From the NCBI GenBank assembly GCA_947379685.1, contig CANCOG010000271.1, forward strand, positions 1 to 6,821: 6,821 bases of DNA, in the 5' to 3' direction. Positions 1-5,751 of this stretch are shown in pieces. Positions within the stretch are counted from its first letter, which is position 1. Each line of letters opens with the position of its first letter. Both the position numbers and the translations under genes were made by a program. This DNA comes from Flavipsychrobacter stenotrophus (lineage in GTDB: Bacteria > Bacteroidota > Bacteroidia > Chitinophagales > Chitinophagaceae). Below the pieces are notes generated by a model. The model saw only the letters and a list, made by a program, of their open reading frames with translations. It was not told where the DNA came from and searched no databases.

Positions 1-989
1 TGAAGCTGAGCGAAACTGTATGGCCCCGCCTGTGCCCCGTTTACAACCAGGAAATAAGTTGTTTGTGCGGGCACTGGTGGCGGCATTGGTGCTGCGCCTG
101 CCTGCGGCGGTGCCCCCTGGAACTGATTCTGCTGAAACATATTGCCCATCTGGCCAGCCATAGCAGCGCCCATCCCCATGCCTAATCCTGCCCCGGCCAG
201 GTTGCCCCCTGACGGGTTTTGCGCACTTTGTTCCAGGGCATTTGCTGCCTGAAACTGTGAAAATGCACCCAGGTTGCCAATAATACCCATACTGCTGCGT
301 TTGTCCAGCATTTGCTCCACCTCAGGTGGGAGCGAAATATTTTCGATCAGGAATTTGGTCAGGCTAAGCCCGATCTCATTGAATTCCGGCTGCAGCTTTT
401 TGGTGATCAACATCGAAACGTCGTCATACTGAGCCGCCAGGTCGAGAATTGGGATCTTCGATTCCGCTATTGAATCCATTCCCCTTGTGATAGCTATATT
501 TCTAAGCTGTTCATTAATATCCTCTACAGTAAACTCAGGATTGGTTGCTGCAATTTCCTTTATAAAAGTACCGGCATCGGTAACTCTGAACGCGAACGAT
601 CCAAAGGCTCTCAGTCTCACTGGGCCAAACTCTGCATCCCGTAGCATTACCGGATTTTTGGTGCCCCATTTCTGATTGGTAAACTGCTTTGTGCTCACAA
701 AATAAACATCAGCTTTGAAGGGGCTGTTAAATCCATACTTCCAGCTTTTGAGGGTGGTCATTAATGGCATGTTTTCCGTTGTAAGCGTGTACATACCTGG
801 CGCAAATACATCAGCTATCTTGCCTTCATTCATAAATATGGCTACCTGCGATTCACGAACTGTCAGTTTGGCGCCCATTTTAATTTCATCATGATATCGG
901 GGAAACTTACATGCTATGGTATCTCCGGTATTATCTACCCATTCAATAACGTCAACAAATTCATTCAATAGCTTATTCAATAACCCCAT
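1..989 (-). CDS. SPFH/Band-7 domain protein (YdjI-like) with C-terminal GYF_2 domain, partial
   Basis: The start is ATG at 987-989. The frame stays open to the left edge, giving 329 residues with the C-terminus cut off. Residues about 10-230 match the Band_7_1 / 'virion core protein-like' branch of SPFH proteins (the Bacillus YdjI type). Recognisable blocks are FVDVIEW (11-17), LTVRESQVAIF (42-52), WKYGFNSPFKADVYFV (83-98), KWGTKNP (107-113), RLRAFGSFAFRV (125-136) and LIENISLPPEVEQMLDKR (214-231). A Gly/Met/Gln/Pro-rich linker (about 260-309) follows. The last visible residues, TYFLVVNGAQAGPYSFAQL, match the opening of a GYF_2 (DUF4339) domain. There is no signal peptide or membrane segment, so it is probably cytoplasmic or peripheral to the membrane. 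SPFH proteins form ring or cage assemblies and organise membranes; the specific role of this branch is unknown. Family assignment is firm, function is not. It is divergent from the gene at 1315. Confidence 0.92.
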   Translation of the reverse strand, partial: MGLLNKLLNEFVDVIEWVDNTGDTIACKFPRYHDEIKMGAKLTVRESQVAIFMNEGKIADVFAPGMYTLTTENMPLMTTLKSWKYGFNSPFKADVYFVSTKQFTNQKWGTKNPVMLRDAEFGPVRLRAFGSFAFRVTDAGTFIKEIAATNPEFTVEDINEQLRNIAITRGMDSIAESKIPILDLAAQYDDVSMLITKKLQPEFNEIGLSLTKFLIENISLPPEVEQMLDKRSSMGIIGNLGAFSQFQAANALEQSAQNPSGGNLAGAGLGMGMGAAMAGQMGNMFQQNQFQGAPPQAGAAPMPPPVPAQTTYFLVVNGAQAGPYSFAQL

Positions 990-1036
990 TTATAATTGGT
1001 TTTTTTGGTGAGTAAAGGTGTATTTACATTGATACC

Positions 1037-1044
1037 CAAACTTA
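1037..1044 (-). promoter_or_regulatory. Possible -7 element (TAAGTTTG) for the SPFH gene
   Basis: On the minus strand this octamer fits the Bacteroidota -7 consensus TAnnTTTG and lies about 47 bases upstream of the ATG at 989. The only nearby TTTG (1056-1059) is just 11 bases away, too close for a normal -33 element, so the call rests on the -7 match alone. Confidence 0.3.
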
Positions 1045-1271
1045 GCAAAAATATTCAAACACGATAGAGGTAAAGGGAAAAGTGATAAAAATATGGTGGG
1101 GGGCTATTGGATCAGATATATGCACTTTTTTATCGAAAGGTAGTAAGTGTAACTCATTTCTGTACTTCTACATTCGTAGGATGGGTGATTTTTTTAGAAT
1201 GCATCCAATAAAAGGCTTGCCTTCACTGCACTTGGCGGTCTGTAGCTCAGTCAGTTTTGATTTGTCCGCAT

Positions 1272-1287
1272 GGGACTTTGGGACTTT
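1272..1287 (+). repeat. Two tandem copies of GGGACTTT
   Basis: Two identical octamers abut head to tail about 30 bases upstream of the chosen start of the exported protein, followed by one more T and TGG, which looks like the beginning of a third degenerate unit. The short length means chance cannot be excluded. The repeat follows directly on an upstream in-frame ATG at 1270, one reason not to use that ATG as the start. Confidence 0.45.
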
Positions 1288-1314
1288 TGGCACGGAAATT
1301 GCATTTTTTTAGCC

Positions 1315-2028
1315 ATGAAACACACACTTGTTCTGATTACGTTGATTGCCATGGGTATTTCCCTGCCTCTAAAGGTGCAGGGCATGGCTTCCAGAAGGTA
1401 TGGGAAGCGCATGGAACGCAAGTACCAAAGACAAGCCCGTGAGAAAAGAGAGGATGACCCCACGATCTTTGGTGGTGTTGGCGTCCGGGCCCCGGAAAAT
1501 GGAAACAATATGGGAGGTGCCAATTTGTTATTGGGAGGGCCGGTGGGTGCGAATTTTTGTTTAGGTGGAAATGGGGGGCTTTATAGCGGCTATGTTCGTA
1601 ACAACGTTCAAAATGGTATTACCAGTGCGAAGTATTTTGTTAATTGCTTAGAATTGGGTGGTAATATTTCCTGGATCGCTACTCCGGGAAGAGACGGACA
1701 AGTTGCCTTTCACTTACTGGTTGATCCTGAACTGAGTTTGCTACGTATCAAGCAGGAAAATGACCCCTCACGCACTTTACAAACTGCAGGGCACCTTGAT
1801 ATAAAGCCGGCAATAACCTATGTGAATACCGGTTTTAAAAAATTCGATGCAGTAACGCTTGGCGTATTTTACAATTTTAATCTGCCCTTTAATGCAGCCA
1901 GTCGGAATTTAGATCCCTCGCTGCAGCCATCAGGACTAAATGGGCTGGAAGTTACTGCGGCACTAATTCCCTCACGGCATAAGTCCAGGAATAAAAACAT
2001 TCCAGGCATGCATGCGCTGAGGGGGTAG
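1315..2028 (+). CDS. Exported protein of unknown function, possible outer-membrane beta-barrel
   Basis: I do not recognise the family. I chose ATG 1315 (237 residues) over the in-frame ATG at 1270 because the shorter form begins with a textbook signal peptide: MKH, a hydrophobic core (LVLITLIAMGISLPL), then KVQG with likely cleavage near residue 23. Immediately after comes an unusually basic stretch (residues 27-45, with R/K at about every second position), then acidic EDDP. The rest is rich in Gly, Asn and alternating hydrophobic residues: LLLGGPVGANFCLGG (71-85), LELGGNISWIA (112-122), QVAFHLLV (129-136), LDIKPAITYVNTGF (161-174), AVTLGVFYNFNLPF (179-192), LEVTAALIP (211-219). Such alternation suits beta-strands of a small outer-membrane barrel, but this is inference and the C-terminus (HALRG) lacks the usual final aromatic residue. 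No Bacteroidota-type promoter was found upstream. It converges with the DUF2200 gene, 48 bases away. Confidence 0.72.
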   Translation: MKHTLVLITLIAMGISLPLKVQGMASRRYGKRMERKYQRQAREKREDDPTIFGGVGVRAPENGNNMGGANLLLGGPVGANFCLGGNGGLYSGYVRNNVQNGITSAKYFVNCLELGGNISWIATPGRDGQVAFHLLVDPELSLLRIKQENDPSRTLQTAGHLDIKPAITYVNTGFKKFDAVTLGVFYNFNLPFNAASRNLDPSLQPSGLNGLEVTAALIPSRHKSRNKNIPGMHALRG

Positions 2029-2076
2029 TGTTTTGGCTAAATCATCGGGTGGTGGTGAACATCATTACAATACTGC

Positions 2077-2427
2077 TTATTTCCTCAATATCTTTTCCAT
2101 CGCCCTGCCCTTTGCAATTTCATCCACCAGCTTATCTAAGTAGCGCATCTTTTGGATGACTTTGTCTTCAATTTCTTCCACCCGGTAACCGCATATTACG
2201 CCGGTAATTTTTGATGCATTTTCATTGAATTGGGGCGCTTCGGCGAAAAAGGTTTCGAAGTCACTCTTTTTGTCTATCTGCTGCTGGAGAGAATGTTGGT
2301 CGTACCCCGTCAGCCAAAAAATGACGGTATCAAGCTCTTCCTTTGTGTGGCCCTTTTTCTCCACTTTTTTTATATATAGGGGATAAACACTTGCAAATAC
2401 CAATCTGTATACTCTTTCTTTATTCAT
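2077..2427 (-). CDS. DUF2200 family protein
   Basis: This 116-residue protein matches the DUF2200 family along its whole length, and 116 residues is about the family's normal size. Characteristic segments are RVYRLVFASVYPLYI (5-19), KKGHTKEELD (24-33), the WLTGYDQ motif, DFETFFAEAPQFNENA, ITGVICGYRVEEIED, and the C-terminal block YLDKLVDEIAKGRAMEKILRK. It has no signal peptide or membrane helix, so it should be cytoplasmic. No biochemical function is established for the family as far as I know. It lies 151 bases downstream of truA on the same strand, so it could be read from truA. A weak promoter of its own is also possible: TTTG at 2493-2496, a 19-base spacer, then TAATTTAC at 2466-2473, which misses the last two -7 positions. 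No terminator is evident in the 48 bases after its stop. Confidence 0.93.
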   Translation of the reverse strand: MNKERVYRLVFASVYPLYIKKVEKKGHTKEELDTVIFWLTGYDQHSLQQQIDKKSDFETFFAEAPQFNENASKITGVICGYRVEEIEDKVIQKMRYLDKLVDEIAKGRAMEKILRK

Positions 2428-2578
2428 GTTGGCTATTATTTATAGTGGTTATGATTAAAAGTGGTGTAAATTAGTGTATTCGAATTTTACCTCAAAGAGT
2501 GCCATTTTGCTTTTCCAAACAATGCCGGATTTGATTTGCTGCATATACTGAGGGTACAATTTTTTATGGCCCGCTTGA

Positions 2579-3343
2579 CTAAACCGTTTGCAAATTAATT
2601 GCCACCAATGTCCCTTCTTTATATTGTATGTCTTCCAGATACAAGCCGTGACCCGGTACGTCAAAAAAGGCCCTGGTGCAGTCTCTTGCTTCAATAATTG
2701 AACGAAAATCCTGGATGGAGATCTTGCCACGGGCAGCGGCTATCTGGGTGCCGACTAGCCCACGTACCATACCGCGCAGAAAGCGGTTGCCTTCTACAAT
2801 GTACTGGAGTTCATCGCCATCGCGTTGCCAATAGCTCTGCATGATGGTGCAATCAAAGGTTTTTGATTGTCCTTTGCGTTTAGCAAAAGATTGGAACTGC
2901 GTGTATTCAGTAATTATTTTGGCTGTTTCCTGGAGGATTTCTTCATTTAGTTTGAATGGAAAGAACATCCCCCGATCCTGCATGAAGGGATTTTTATGCG
3001 AATAAATGCGGTACCGGTATCGGCGGCTAATGGCATCGAAACGGGCATTGAAATCGGGCGCAACTTTCCATGCATTTTTTATTGCCATGCTATGGGGGAG
3101 TAGGGCATTGCATTTATAAACCAGGTCGAAGGTCAGTTCAGGCTCGATGTCGAAATGGTAGCAATTACACAGTGCGTGCACACCTTCATCTGTACGGCTG
3201 GCGCCATAGGAAATAATTGGCGTTCGGCAGATTGTACTTAATGCCTTATTTATTTCCAGCTGCACTGTAACCTGAGTTCCCTGTATTTGCGAACCATGGA
3301 ATTTGGTGCCGTCATACATTACTTCCAATAGGTACCGGTACAT
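2579..3343 (-). CDS. truA: tRNA pseudouridine(38-40) synthase TruA
   Basis: TruA converts uridine to pseudouridine at positions 38-40 in the anticodon arm of many tRNAs; the enzyme is a cytoplasmic homodimer. At 254 residues this is a typical length. The N-terminus YLLEVMYDGTKFHGSQIQ (4-21) is the usual first strand and turn. The catalytic aspartate is Asp52 in the GASRTDEGVHA motif, the form common in Bacteroidota (GRTDAGVH in enterobacteria). The conserved tyrosine region RRYRYRIY (107-114) follows. The C-terminal lobe has NRFLRGMVRGLVGT (186-199) and FFDVPGHGLYLEDI (226-239). All key residues are present and the frame is intact. The ATG at 3343 is the natural start because the YLLEVMYDGT strand begins right after it. 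Upstream is an A/T-rich tract with only an imperfect -7 match (TACTTTTC at 3345-3352, too close to the ATG), so the promoter is unresolved. rpsT lies further upstream on the same strand but is separated by a terminator. Confidence 0.97.
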   Translation of the reverse strand: MYRYLLEVMYDGTKFHGSQIQGTQVTVQLEINKALSTICRTPIISYGASRTDEGVHALCNCYHFDIEPELTFDLVYKCNALLPHSMAIKNAWKVAPDFNARFDAISRRYRYRIYSHKNPFMQDRGMFFPFKLNEEILQETAKIITEYTQFQSFAKRKGQSKTFDCTIMQSYWQRDGDELQYIVEGNRFLRGMVRGLVGTQIAAARGKISIQDFRSIIEARDCTRAFFDVPGHGLYLEDIQYKEGTLVAINLQTV

Positions 3344-3345
3344 CG

Positions 3346-3380
3346 AAAAGTAAAAAGTAAAAAATTAAAACTAAAAATTT
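3346..3380. other. A-rich tract upstream of truA
   Basis: On the plus strand this is almost pure A with regularly placed G, T or C, including repeats of AAAAGTA. The rest of the gap up to the rpsT terminator (3381-3514) contains no ORF or RNA gene I can support. It has only a small perfect inverted repeat, CAAAGT-AGAA-ACTTTG at 3418-3433. The A-rich tract may be bent DNA or part of the truA promoter, but nothing in the sequence settles this. Confidence 0.4.
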
Positions 3381-3517
3381 CCCGCGTTATTGACTTCCGT
3401 GTTTGTATCGGGTTTTACAAAGTAGAAACTTTGAAAAAGTGGCTGCTTGCGGTTATTGATTGGGAGTTCAAAACAAGTCAGGTTGGCCGATAGCTTTCCG
3501 GACTTAGGTACTCGCAT

Positions 3518-3548
3518 AAAAAATAACCCCGCTAATAGCGGGGCTATT
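3518..3548 (-). terminator. Rho-independent terminator of rpsT
   Basis: On the minus strand a stem CCCCGCT / AGCGGGG (3537-3543 with 3527-3533) closes a 3-base ATT loop and is followed by TTATTTTTT. Beyond one C-A mismatch the flanks add four more A-T pairs. It starts 18 bases after the rpsT stop codon. A GC-only core with a U-rich tail on this strand is a classic intrinsic terminator and should largely insulate truA from rpsT transcription. Confidence 0.92.
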
Positions 3549-3566
3549 CAATAATTTATGCAGGGA

Positions 3567-3821
3567 TTATGCCATTGCATTGATCCTCTTCACAATGCCA
3601 GATTTAAGGTTGCCGGCTTTGTTCTTATGAATAACATTACGTTTTGCAAGCTTGTCTATCATCGAAACAACTTTACTCAGGCTCTGTTGAGCAGTAGCTT
3701 TGTCTGGAGTGGCTAATAATGTGCGGATAGCGTTACGCGTAGTTTTGCCATAATAACGGTTACGATCGCGGCGTTTTTCGCTCTGGCGGACATCTTTCCG
3801 GGTAGCTTTATGATTTGCCAT
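3567..3821 (-). CDS. rpsT: 30S ribosomal protein S20
   Basis: S20 is a primary 16S rRNA-binding protein that folds as a three-helix bundle and takes part early in 30S assembly. The 84-residue product is normal in size and very basic. The N-terminus MANHKATRKDVRQSEKRR matches the S20 signature (MANHKsaxKRxRQxEKRR), followed by RNRYYGKTTRNAIRTLL (20-36). The C-terminal helix region has IDKLAKRNVIHKNKAGNLKSGI (54-75), containing the conserved HKNKA..KS block. It is a single-gene transcription unit, with a good promoter at 3847-3878 and a strong terminator at 3518-3548. Bacteroidota genes usually lack Shine-Dalgarno sites and this one does too (AGAATATTA before the ATG). Confidence 0.98.
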   Translation of the reverse strand: MANHKATRKDVRQSEKRRDRNRYYGKTTRNAIRTLLATPDKATAQQSLSKVVSMIDKLAKRNVIHKNKAGNLKSGIVKRINAMA

Positions 3822-3846
3822 TAATATTCTGTTTTTTTAAGGACTG

Positions 3847-3878
3847 CAAATGTAGGATTAATTACATTAAAAATCAAA
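3847..3878 (-). promoter_or_regulatory. Bacteroidota-type sigma promoter of rpsT
   Basis: On the minus strand TTTG (3875-3878), a 20-base spacer and TACATTTG (3847-3854) match the -33 / -7 consensus TTTG...TAnnTTTG exactly. A transcript starting a few bases past the -7 box would carry a leader of about 20 bases before the rpsT ATG at 3821. The T-rich sequence upstream of the -33 box could help as an UP-like element; that part is inference. Confidence 0.82.
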
Positions 3879-3905
3879 AATAAAAATTACTTTCTGAAAT
3901 TGACC

Positions 3906-3944
3906 CGGGCGCATCGTTCAAAAGCAAACTTTTGTGCCCGTTTT
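3906..3944 (+). other. Bulged hairpin with T-rich tail (terminator-like)
   Basis: On the plus strand an inner perfect stem CAAAAG-CAAA-CTTTTG (3919-3934) sits on an outer stem CGGGCG/TGCCCG (3906-3911 with 3935-3940, one G-U pair), with a 6-base bulge on the left arm. It is followed by TTTTATTTC. The orientation of the T-tract suits a plus-strand terminator, yet no plus-strand gene ends here. It lies between the rpsT promoter and the plus-strand gene at 4080. The function is unknown. Confidence 0.4.
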
Positions 3945-4079
3945 ATTTCACTTTCGCAGCAAATGTAAGTCAAATGCACAAGGTTGGTATGATGTTTGCA
4001 CTTCACTTTAAGAAAGTATTTAGAAATAAAATATTAACTTGTATTCGGAAAGATAAACGTGAGGCCTAAACCCAATTCT

Positions 4080-4574
4080 ATGAAGAAGATACTTTTGTTT
4101 GTATGCCTGGTGTTTTCAATAAACATTAGCGCAGTTGCTGTAACAAACAAGGCAAAACAACTATTGGCACTTGTTAAACTTCCGCCTGAAACGGTTACGC
4201 GGGAAAAGGTTAATGCCATGCTGGGCAAGCCTGCAAGGGTGGAAGACTCCCGAAAGGGAAGTAAGTGGTATTATAGTTGTGATAGCTCTTTCCTGGTTAT
4301 TCGTTGGCGAAAAGGTTCGCCGGGTGCAGAAAAATTTTCCTTCAACTGCAAAAGCACCCAGAAATGCGTGTATGATAAAGGGGTAGCATCTAAACTAAAG
4401 GAAGGGAAGATGGACGTGGGGCAGGCCATCAGTTTGTTGGGTGTGCCAAAGGACATGACGATTAAGGGCGCTACGCAGATCATCAATTATGATTACTGTA
4501 GTAATCGGTTACGCTTATTTTTCAGGAACCAGAAACTTGTTGACTACGCTGTGGTACAATATGTAAAAAAATAG
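4080..4574 (+). CDS. Exported protein with two BamE/SmpA-like half-repeats
   Basis: ATG 4080 (164 residues) is preferred to the in-frame GTG at 4059 because it opens directly with a signal peptide: MKK, then ILLFVCLVFSINI, with a good SPase I site after AVA (residue 20). Cys9 is not in a lipobox (FVC), so it is probably a soluble periplasmic or surface protein, not a lipoprotein. Two segments share one pattern. Residues 39-79 read VTREKVNAMLGKP, then WYYSC, then FLVIRWRKG. Residues 111-159 read MDVGQAISLLGVP, then INYDYC, then LRLFFRNQKLVDYAVV. The order 'helix, LGxP, strand with Tyr, strand ending in a basic/Asn turn' is that of the BamE/SmpA/OmlA fold. The mature chain has four cysteines: 67 and 140 at matching positions in the two halves, and 90 and 96 in the linker. 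I infer the fold from this pattern; I do not recognise a named family and assign no function. No clear promoter was found; the gene ends at the shared terminator 4587-4624. Confidence 0.75.
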   Translation: MKKILLFVCLVFSINISAVAVTNKAKQLLALVKLPPETVTREKVNAMLGKPARVEDSRKGSKWYYSCDSSFLVIRWRKGSPGAEKFSFNCKSTQKCVYDKGVASKLKEGKMDVGQAISLLGVPKDMTIKGATQIINYDYCSNRLRLFFRNQKLVDYAVVQYVKK

Positions 4575-4586
4575 TCCTCATGGCAA

Positions 4587-4624
4587 AACCCAAAAAAGCA
4601 CCGCTAACGGTGCTTTTTTGGGTT
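4587..4624. terminator. Bidirectional intrinsic terminator between convergent genes
   Basis: A perfect 17-bp inverted repeat, AACCCAAAAAAGCACCG and its reverse complement, encloses a CTAA loop. Because the stem contains A6 on one side and T6 on the other, transcripts from either direction form a GC-rich hairpin (GCACCG/CGGTGC) followed by six U. It begins 13 bases after the stop of the gene at 4080 and ends 20 bases from the stop of the dehydrogenase, so it should serve both. Confidence 0.93.
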
Positions 4625-4644
4625 AACAGATATGTTTGGTTTGC

Positions 4645-5553
4645 TTACTTAATGTGTGCGAGCCTTGCGCTTACTACTCCGTCTTTTACGCCTGGAGTGT
4701 ATTTGTAAAAACCTTCGCCAGATTTCACGCCGAGGTATCCTGCCTGAACCATGTTGGCAAGTAACGTAGCCGGAGCGTACTTCTGGTTGCCAAAGCCCAT
4801 GTGTAATACATTCATGATAGAATAACATGTGTCGAGGCCAATAAAGTCAGCGAGCTGTAATGGACCCATTGGGTGGGCCATACCGAGTTTCATGATAGTA
4901 TCAATTTGTGCAACGCCTGCAACACCTTCCTGTAAAGCAAGTACTGCTTCATTGATCAGCGGCATCAAGATACGGTTAGAGATGAAACCAGGATAGTCGT
5001 TTACGATACACGGAACCTTACCCAGAACTTCAGACAGGTCAAAAATTGTCTTGGTTACCTCAGCGTCAGTAGCATAACCATTGATGATCTCCACCAGTTT
5101 CATTACAGGAACAGGGTTCATGAAATGCATACCGATCACCTTACCCGGGCGCTTGGTAACAGAACCGATGCGGGTGAGGGAAATAGAAGAAGTGTTGGTA
5201 GCCAATATGCAACGCTCAGGGCAATGCTGATCGAGCTGGCGGAAAATATTCAGCTTCAGATCAATGTTTTCTGTAGCTGCCTCTACAACAAGGTCAGCGT
5301 CTTTTACAGCAGAAGCCATGTCGGTAAACGTGGAGATGCGTCCAATCGCTGCCTGCTTTGTTTCTTCAGTAAGGGTGCCTTTAGATACCTGACGGTCCAT
5401 GTTCTTACCAATAGTTGCCAGGGCTTTATCGAGTGCTCCCTGGTTGATGTCCATCATGTGCACATTAAAGCCACATTGTGCGAAAACATGGCAAATACCG
5501 TTGCCCATAGTTCCCGAACCTATTACTGTTACTACTTTAATTTCTTGATTCAT
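4645..5553 (-). CDS. 3-hydroxyacyl-CoA (3-hydroxybutyryl-CoA) dehydrogenase
   Basis: This 302-residue enzyme belongs to the Hbd/PaaH single-function family, which interconverts (S)-3-hydroxyacyl-CoA and 3-oxoacyl-CoA with NAD(H), typically 3-hydroxybutyryl-CoA and acetoacetyl-CoA. The N-terminal Rossmann domain shows GSGTMG (12-17, GxGxxG) and MMDIN, with Asp35 ending the second strand as expected for NAD preference. NTSSI (120-124) provides the conserved serine. HFMNPVPVMKLVEI (143-156) carries the catalytic His143 and Glu155, and GFISNRI (189-195) the conserved Asn193. The C-terminal dimerisation domain includes AHPMGPLQLADFIGLD (226-241) and GVKSGEGFY (275-283). ATG 5553 is preferred to an in-frame TTG at 5586, since the extra residues are untypical and a promoter overlaps that stretch. 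It is divergent from phaC, with 198 bases between the two starts, and ends at the bidirectional terminator. Whether it works in butyrate, beta-oxidation or aromatic degradation cannot be told from the sequence. Confidence 0.95.
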   Translation of the reverse strand: MNQEIKVVTVIGSGTMGNGICHVFAQCGFNVHMMDINQGALDKALATIGKNMDRQVSKGTLTEETKQAAIGRISTFTDMASAVKDADLVVEAATENIDLKLNIFRQLDQHCPERCILATNTSSISLTRIGSVTKRPGKVIGMHFMNPVPVMKLVEIINGYATDAEVTKTIFDLSEVLGKVPCIVNDYPGFISNRILMPLINEAVLALQEGVAGVAQIDTIMKLGMAHPMGPLQLADFIGLDTCYSIMNVLHMGFGNQKYAPATLLANMVQAGYLGVKSGEGFYKYTPGVKDGVVSARLAHIK

Positions 5554-5557
5554 GCGG

Positions 5558-5587
5558 CAAAAGTAAAGGTAAAAACCAAAATGCAAA
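5558..5587 (-). promoter_or_regulatory. Promoter of the dehydrogenase gene, nearly touching the start codon
   Basis: On the minus strand TTTG (5584-5587), an 18-base spacer and TACTTTTG (5558-5565) form a full match to the Bacteroidota -33 / -7 consensus. Only four bases (CCGC) separate the -7 box from the ATG at 5553, so the transcript would begin at or within a few bases of the start codon. Confidence 0.72.
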
Positions 5588-5668
5588 AGATGTTTTTAGT
5601 CAAGTGATTATTAAGATATGGCGAAACGGGGCATAAAATGACCGGGAAGTCGTGCGATCAATGACTTA

Positions 5669-5681
5669 ATTGTAAAACAAT
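5669..5681. repeat. Small inverted repeat ATTGT-AAA-ACAAT in the divergent gap
   Basis: A perfect 5-bp dyad lies between the two divergent genes, about 45 bases upstream of the phaC -7 box. It could be an operator half-site pair, but the short arms and AT-rich setting make chance likely. The rest of 5588-5726 shows no gene. Confidence 0.2.
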
Positions 5682-5726
5682 GGTTAGTTTTATTGATACA
5701 TTAACAGGCCGGAAAACAAATAATTG

Positions 5727-5734
5727 TACCTTCG
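5727..5734 (+). promoter_or_regulatory. Probable -7 element (TACCTTCG) of phaC
   Basis: The octamer matches TAnnTTTG at seven of eight positions (C for the third T of TTTG) and lies 17 bases upstream of the ATG at 5752. No TTTG stands at the expected 17-23 bases further upstream. Its position downstream of the in-frame ATG at 5680 supports 5752 as the true start. Confidence 0.5.
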
Positions 5735-5751
5735 CGCAAAATTTTATAATC

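Larger units (their letters stand above)
990..1314. other. 325-base intergenic region between divergent genes
   Basis: No convincing gene is visible. An open frame at 1082-1312 (+) would encode 76 residues, but it has no recognisable motif and no promoter or ribosome-binding signal; I regard it as chance. The region should hold the promoters of both flanking genes, but only a weak -7 match for the leftward gene was found. Two small oddities are an octamer repeated head to tail (GGGACTTT at 1272-1279 and 1280-1287) and a short stretch resembling the 5' end of a tRNA (1237-1250), which does not fold further. Confidence 0.6.

Noticed and set aside
1082..1312. 76-codon plus-strand open frame in the gap before the exported-protein gene
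   Set aside because: No motif, no promoter or initiation signal, unnatural composition (clusters of Trp, Phe, Cys and Ser) and no family resemblance; most likely chance.
1237..1314. Possible tRNA gene beginning with GGTCTGTAGCTCAG
   Set aside because: No closing D-stem (GAGC), no anticodon arm and no GGTTCGAATCC-like T-arm follow; only the first 14 or so bases are tRNA-like.
2455..2730. 91-codon minus-strand frame overlapping the 3' end of truA
   Set aside because: It overlaps well-conserved truA coding sequence in another frame and has no recognisable motif; the part outside truA also shows no protein-like features.
3345..3352. TACTTTTC as a -7 box for truA
   Set aside because: Mismatch at the last position, no -33 partner at proper spacing, and only one base from the ATG; more likely part of the A-rich tract.
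3960..3967. Minus-strand TACATTTG as a second promoter upstream of rpsT
   Set aside because: It matches the -7 consensus, but no TTTG lies at 17-23 bases, and the rpsT promoter at 3847-3878 is complete and better placed.
5125..5607. 160-codon plus-strand frame opposite the dehydrogenase gene
   Set aside because: Antisense shadow of a well-conserved enzyme; its translation shows no family features.
5680..5751. Longer N-terminus for PhaC from the ATG at 5680
   Set aside because: The 24 extra residues are not family-like, and a -7 promoter element at 5727-5734 lies inside this stretch.
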